A stretch of DNA of 64,000 bases from Aneurinibacillus soli (GTDB taxonomy: Bacteria > Bacillota > Bacilli > Aneurinibacillales > Aneurinibacillaceae): assembly GCF_002355375.1 (NCBI RefSeq), contig NZ_AP017312.1:1381001-1445000 (forward strand). Reading direction: 5' to 3'. The notes below the pieces were generated by a model, which saw only the letters and a list, made by a program, of their open reading frames with translations, ran no database searches and was not told the origin of the DNA. Below are positions 61,576-64,000 of the stretch, one piece after another (within the stretch, counting starts at the first letter, position 1; every line of letters starts with the position of its first letter). Made by a program: the position numbers and the translations under genes.

Positions 61576-62148
61576 TTATACATCCGACTCAACGGTTCTT
61601 CCTGGATAAAACATGTGTTCTTCACTGCGCGGGACGAGCTTGCCAGAGATATGGACAGGCGTGAGCCGATAGACGAGTGTTGGACTGCCCATACTGGAAC
61701 GGTACCCGTCCACATGAGCGGAAGCGAGCGCATTATTGTAGTAACCCGGCACATATTTATCCAGCATCGCCTGCATGGCGGCGGTTGCTTCTGTTAGGTC
61801 TATGACACGCTCCGGGCATCCGAACACCATTACACTACGATAAGCGGTGCCTGTATGAGCGGGAACCGGATGCGTAATCGTGCCCCAATCTTCGACAACA
61901 GTAAAGCAGAGCGTACTTGTGTTGGTGTTCAGTGTTTCATATTTGCGGCCACCCTGACTGCCGTGAAAATAAATATGGCCGTTATACCAGGTGAAGTTAA
62001 GCGGGACGACGTATGTACCGTTCTCGTCTTGCAGACCGAGAAAGCCAGTGCGGGAAGTAGTAAGGCAGGCATCAATCTGGGCTGTGTCTTGCAGGTCTTT
62101 TTGCGAGCGACGCATTGGTGGCATAGTAGATGAGTGCGGGTGTTTCAT
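61576..62148 (-). CDS. Pyridoxamine 5'-phosphate oxidase-fold protein
   Basis: 190 residues from the ATG at 62148 (GAGGAGG upstream). Split-barrel flavin-binding fold: TGFLGLQDENGTYVVPLNFT, WYNGHIYFHGSQGGRKYETL, STLCFTVVEDWGTI and AYRSVMVFGCPERV. It belongs to the NimA/Pyridox_ox_2-like group that binds FMN, haem or F420; not the PdxH enzyme itself. It is divergent from a MocR regulator with a shared dyad, so B6- or amine-linked control is likely. Confidence 0.85.
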   Translation of the reverse strand: MKHPHSSTMPPMRRSQKDLQDTAQIDACLTTSRTGFLGLQDENGTYVVPLNFTWYNGHIYFHGSQGGRKYETLNTNTSTLCFTVVEDWGTITHPVPAHTGTAYRSVMVFGCPERVIDLTEATAAMQAMLDKYVPGYYNNALASAHVDGYRSSMGSPTLVYRLTPVHISGKLVPRSEEHMFYPGRTVESDV

Positions 62149-62185
62149 ATGAATTCCTCCTCGAATGATAGGTTGTAGAGGGTGT

Positions 62186-62218
62186 ATTGTTCTGCTAGTG
62201 TGAATATACCAGAACAAT
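62186..62218. promoter_or_regulatory. Inverted repeat, candidate operator of the second MocR
   Basis: ATTGTTCTG (62186-62194) faces CAGAACAAT (62210-62218) with a 15-nt gap, in the divergent region. The CAGAACA core is also found in the glyA/mocR repeats at 10.1 kb. Confidence 0.6.
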
Positions 62219-62254
62219 GCACACAAATTTTTACGAGTATAAAGAGGAGGAAGA

Positions 62255-63694
62255 GTGTTGTCAATCCCGTATTTTCAGCTACATCGAAGAAGTTCTGTTC
62301 CGCTGGCAGAACAAATAGCAGAACAATTGCTGCGGGCCATTCGCACCCGACGGCTTACGGCGGGCCAGTCACTTCCGTCTGTACGTGAACTGGCAGCAAG
62401 TCTTAGTGTGAGTATGGAAACTGCGCAGAAAGCATATCGAATTCTCAAAGATGATGGCTGGATTGAGAGTCGTCCGCGCCACGGTACAGTCGTATCTCAT
62501 GCACTGCCGAATTCACTTGTTATGCTGTCTCCGAAGCGTGTAGAAACACGTGGCAGCTTGATGGAACAGGTCCGGGCATATCGGCATGCATCCGGGCTGA
62601 TTCCGGTCTCTGGCGTTTCGTTTCCCCCTGCGGATACAGCATTTATGCGCGCTTGGAAGCAGTCGATGGCCGATGTGTTTGCCTGCACATTTGTCCGGGA
62701 AGAAGGGGAACCGTTCGGGATTATTGAACTTCGGGAACGAATTCAAGGATTGGTTGCCGGGCGTGGCATGTGGGCGGATACAGAGGCAATCTGTATGGTG
62801 AATGGGACGCAGCAGGCACTCTGGCTACTCGCGGATCAATTCATAAAGCCTGGTGATGTGATTGGGGTGCCGGAGATGTGCTATCTGCCGGCGCGTGATG
62901 TGTTTCGTGACCGGGGTGCACGTGTTGTGCCGATTCCGCTCGGACGGGAAGGCATTGATGTTACGCGACTGGAAGATGTGTGCCGAAGAGAGAAGCTGAG
63001 TATGCTATATGCCATGCCGAATGCGCATTTTCCGACGGGTCTATCATGGTCGCAAACCGTAAAACAAAAGGTGCTTGCACTGGCATCAGCGTACGGATTC
63101 TCGATCCTTGAAGATGAGTATTTTGGTGAGCTGTACTTTACCCCGCTGCCGCCGCCGACGTTGTACAGTCTGGCGCAGGAAGAGTATGCGAAAGTTGATG
63201 TATTTTACATAAGTTCATTCAGCACGATGATTCATCCGAATTTGCGTCTCGGATATATGATTGCTCCGGAAAAGTATGTATCGCGCATTCGCCAGGCCAA
63301 ATATTTACTCGATGGAACGACATCCGTTATGGCACAGCAGGCGTTGCTTCTAGCGTGGGAGCGAGCTGATTTTACAGGTTATGTGGAGCGGCTGCGAACT
63401 ACGCTCAGGCAGGCGCGGGATGGTGCGATCGCAAGTATGCACCGCTGGATGCCGGATGGCTATCAATTTGAAGTCCCGATGATGGGCACGTGTACTTGGG
63501 TGTATGCACCGCCCGAATTTGACAGTCTGCGCTTTTTTGAACGCTGCTTGGCGCGCGGGGTGTATGTCCGTCCGGGTGATGCATTCGCGGTGGAAGATCC
63601 GATGCCGGGTTTTCAAGTGAAATTCGGCGCAGTGGAGCCACGTATGCTGGAGGAAGGGCTGCGCCGGATCGGGGAAGTACTGGCGCTTCAATAA
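62255..63694 (+). CDS. MocR-type GntR regulator with aminotransferase-like domain
   Basis: 479 residues from a GTG with GAGGAGGA. The winged helix ([40 protein letters not shown]) precedes an aminotransferase-like domain ([28 protein letters not shown], and [14 protein letters not shown], where the usual Lys-containing SFSKxxxPGLRxG motif reads [15 protein letters not shown]). The PLP lysine is replaced by Thr, so covalent PLP binding is doubtful. It likely controls the divergent PPOX gene. Confidence 0.85.
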   Translation: MLSIPYFQLHRRSSVPLAEQIAEQLLRAIRTRRLTAGQSLPSVRELAASLSVSMETAQKAYRILKDDGWIESRPRHGTVVSHALPNSLVMLSPKRVETRGSLMEQVRAYRHASGLIPVSGVSFPPADTAFMRAWKQSMADVFACTFVREEGEPFGIIELRERIQGLVAGRGMWADTEAICMVNGTQQALWLLADQFIKPGDVIGVPEMCYLPARDVFRDRGARVVPIPLGREGIDVTRLEDVCRREKLSMLYAMPNAHFPTGLSWSQTVKQKVLALASAYGFSILEDEYFGELYFTPLPPPTLYSLAQEEYAKVDVFYISSFSTMIHPNLRLGYMIAPEKYVSRIRQAKYLLDGTTSVMAQQALLLAWERADFTGYVERLRTTLRQARDGAIASMHRWMPDGYQFEVPMMGTCTWVYAPPEFDSLRFFERCLARGVYVRPGDAFAVEDPMPGFQVKFGAVEPRMLEEGLRRIGEVLALQ

Positions 63695-63764
63695 TTGGAT
63701 TGTATTTTACTGGCAGATGTACTATGGTAAAAACAGATCAGTAGCACAAGAGGGGGAGAACGAG

Positions 63765-64000
63765 ATGGAAGGAAAGCTGTATACAGACGTATGCCGTATA
63801 CTCGGCATAACGTATCCGGTTTTACTAGCTGGAATGGCAGGCGGACCGACTACGCCCGAACTGGTGGCCGCTGTCTCAAAAGCAGGCGGGCTGGGCGCGT
63901 TTGGAGCGGCGTATATGGAACCAGAAGCGATTCGTCAGGCGATCAGGCGGGTGCGCGAGTTGACGGATCAGCCATTCGCTGTCAACTTGTTCGCGGTAGA
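63765..64000 (+). CDS. Nitronate monooxygenase-family protein (3' end outside window)
   Basis: The first 78 codons from ATG 63765 (RBS AGAGGGGGAGA): [40 protein letters not shown] and FAVNLFAV, the start of the NMO TIM barrel. The LAGMAGG and NLF motifs fit the canonical enzyme class better than the paralogue at 5.7 kb. The remainder lies beyond the window. Confidence 0.85.
   Translation, partial: MEGKLYTDVCRILGITYPVLLAGMAGGPTTPELVAAVSKAGGLGAFGAAYMEPEAIRQAIRRVRELTDQPFAVNLFAV

Overview
This window is a stretch of chromosome from an endospore-forming Bacillota. The evidence is low-to-moderate GC content, strong GGAGG-type ribosome binding sites with many GTG/TTG starts, yqfC/yqfD and spore-coat genes, a gamma-type small acid-soluble spore protein, a glycyl T-box leader, and the conserved block rpsU-yqeY ... 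yqfC-yqfD-phoH-pgpH-ybeY-dgkA-cdd-era-yqzL-recO-glyQ-glyS-ccpN-ppsR-dnaG-sigA ... trmK-yqfO. Gene order and protein style suggest the Aneurinibacillus/Brevibacillus group; that is inference, since no search could be run. No prophage, transposase or CRISPR array was seen.

Layout. 1-7 kb: a cut lysozyme-like gene, a PAS-GGDEF-EAL protein, a DUF218 gene that seems to need a shift on an A8 run, a secreted YcdB-like protein, a tiny Arg-rich probable spore protein and a nitronate monooxygenase-like enzyme. 7-12.5 kb: a chemoreceptor, a serine hydroxymethyltransferase divergent from a MocR-type regulator, and a more AT-rich patch with gene debris (a MerR relic, a cut CD3324-like gene joined to a headless FusB-like gene). 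12.5-15.8 kb: a CotX-like coat gene with a textbook sigma-K promoter, small genes, a cold-shock gene with a terminator-like leader hairpin, and a DUF445 protein. 15.8-23 kb: a GlnK/GlnL-like two-component pair, ddl, a LysR/SDR pair, a DCC protein and murF.

23-42 kb is the core macromolecular-synthesis region: rpsU, yqeY, a phosphodiester-glycosidase pair, sporulation genes yqfC and yqfD, then RNA and ribosome factors (phoH, ybeY, era), c-di-AMP turnover (pgpH), lipid-carrier kinase (dgkA), cytidine deaminase, recO, glyQS under a T-box with a GGC specifier, the CcpN-PpsR carbon-flow switch, primase and the main sigma factor. 42-50 kb inserts fatty-acid oxidation genes (two cre-like sites, one a full consensus match) and a Fur-box-controlled PepSY-like membrane protein between sigA and trmK-yqfO. 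50-57 kb has an acyl-ACP desaturase, an unusual HTH-TM-CapA-like fusion, a solute-binding lipoprotein, another lipoprotein, tldE/tldD, a GIY-YIG protein and the gamma-SASP. 57-64 kb has a methyltransferase, a tRNA cluster (Cys and a tandemly duplicated Leu-Val unit), an amidohydrolase, an APC permease, and a second MocR regulator divergent from a PPOX-fold protein.

The most striking unexplained signal is a pair of 245-280 nt palindromic elements (about 46.20-46.48 kb and 57.21-57.45 kb). They share conserved loop motifs while their helices differ by compensatory changes, as expected for a structured RNA or a palindromic repeat family.
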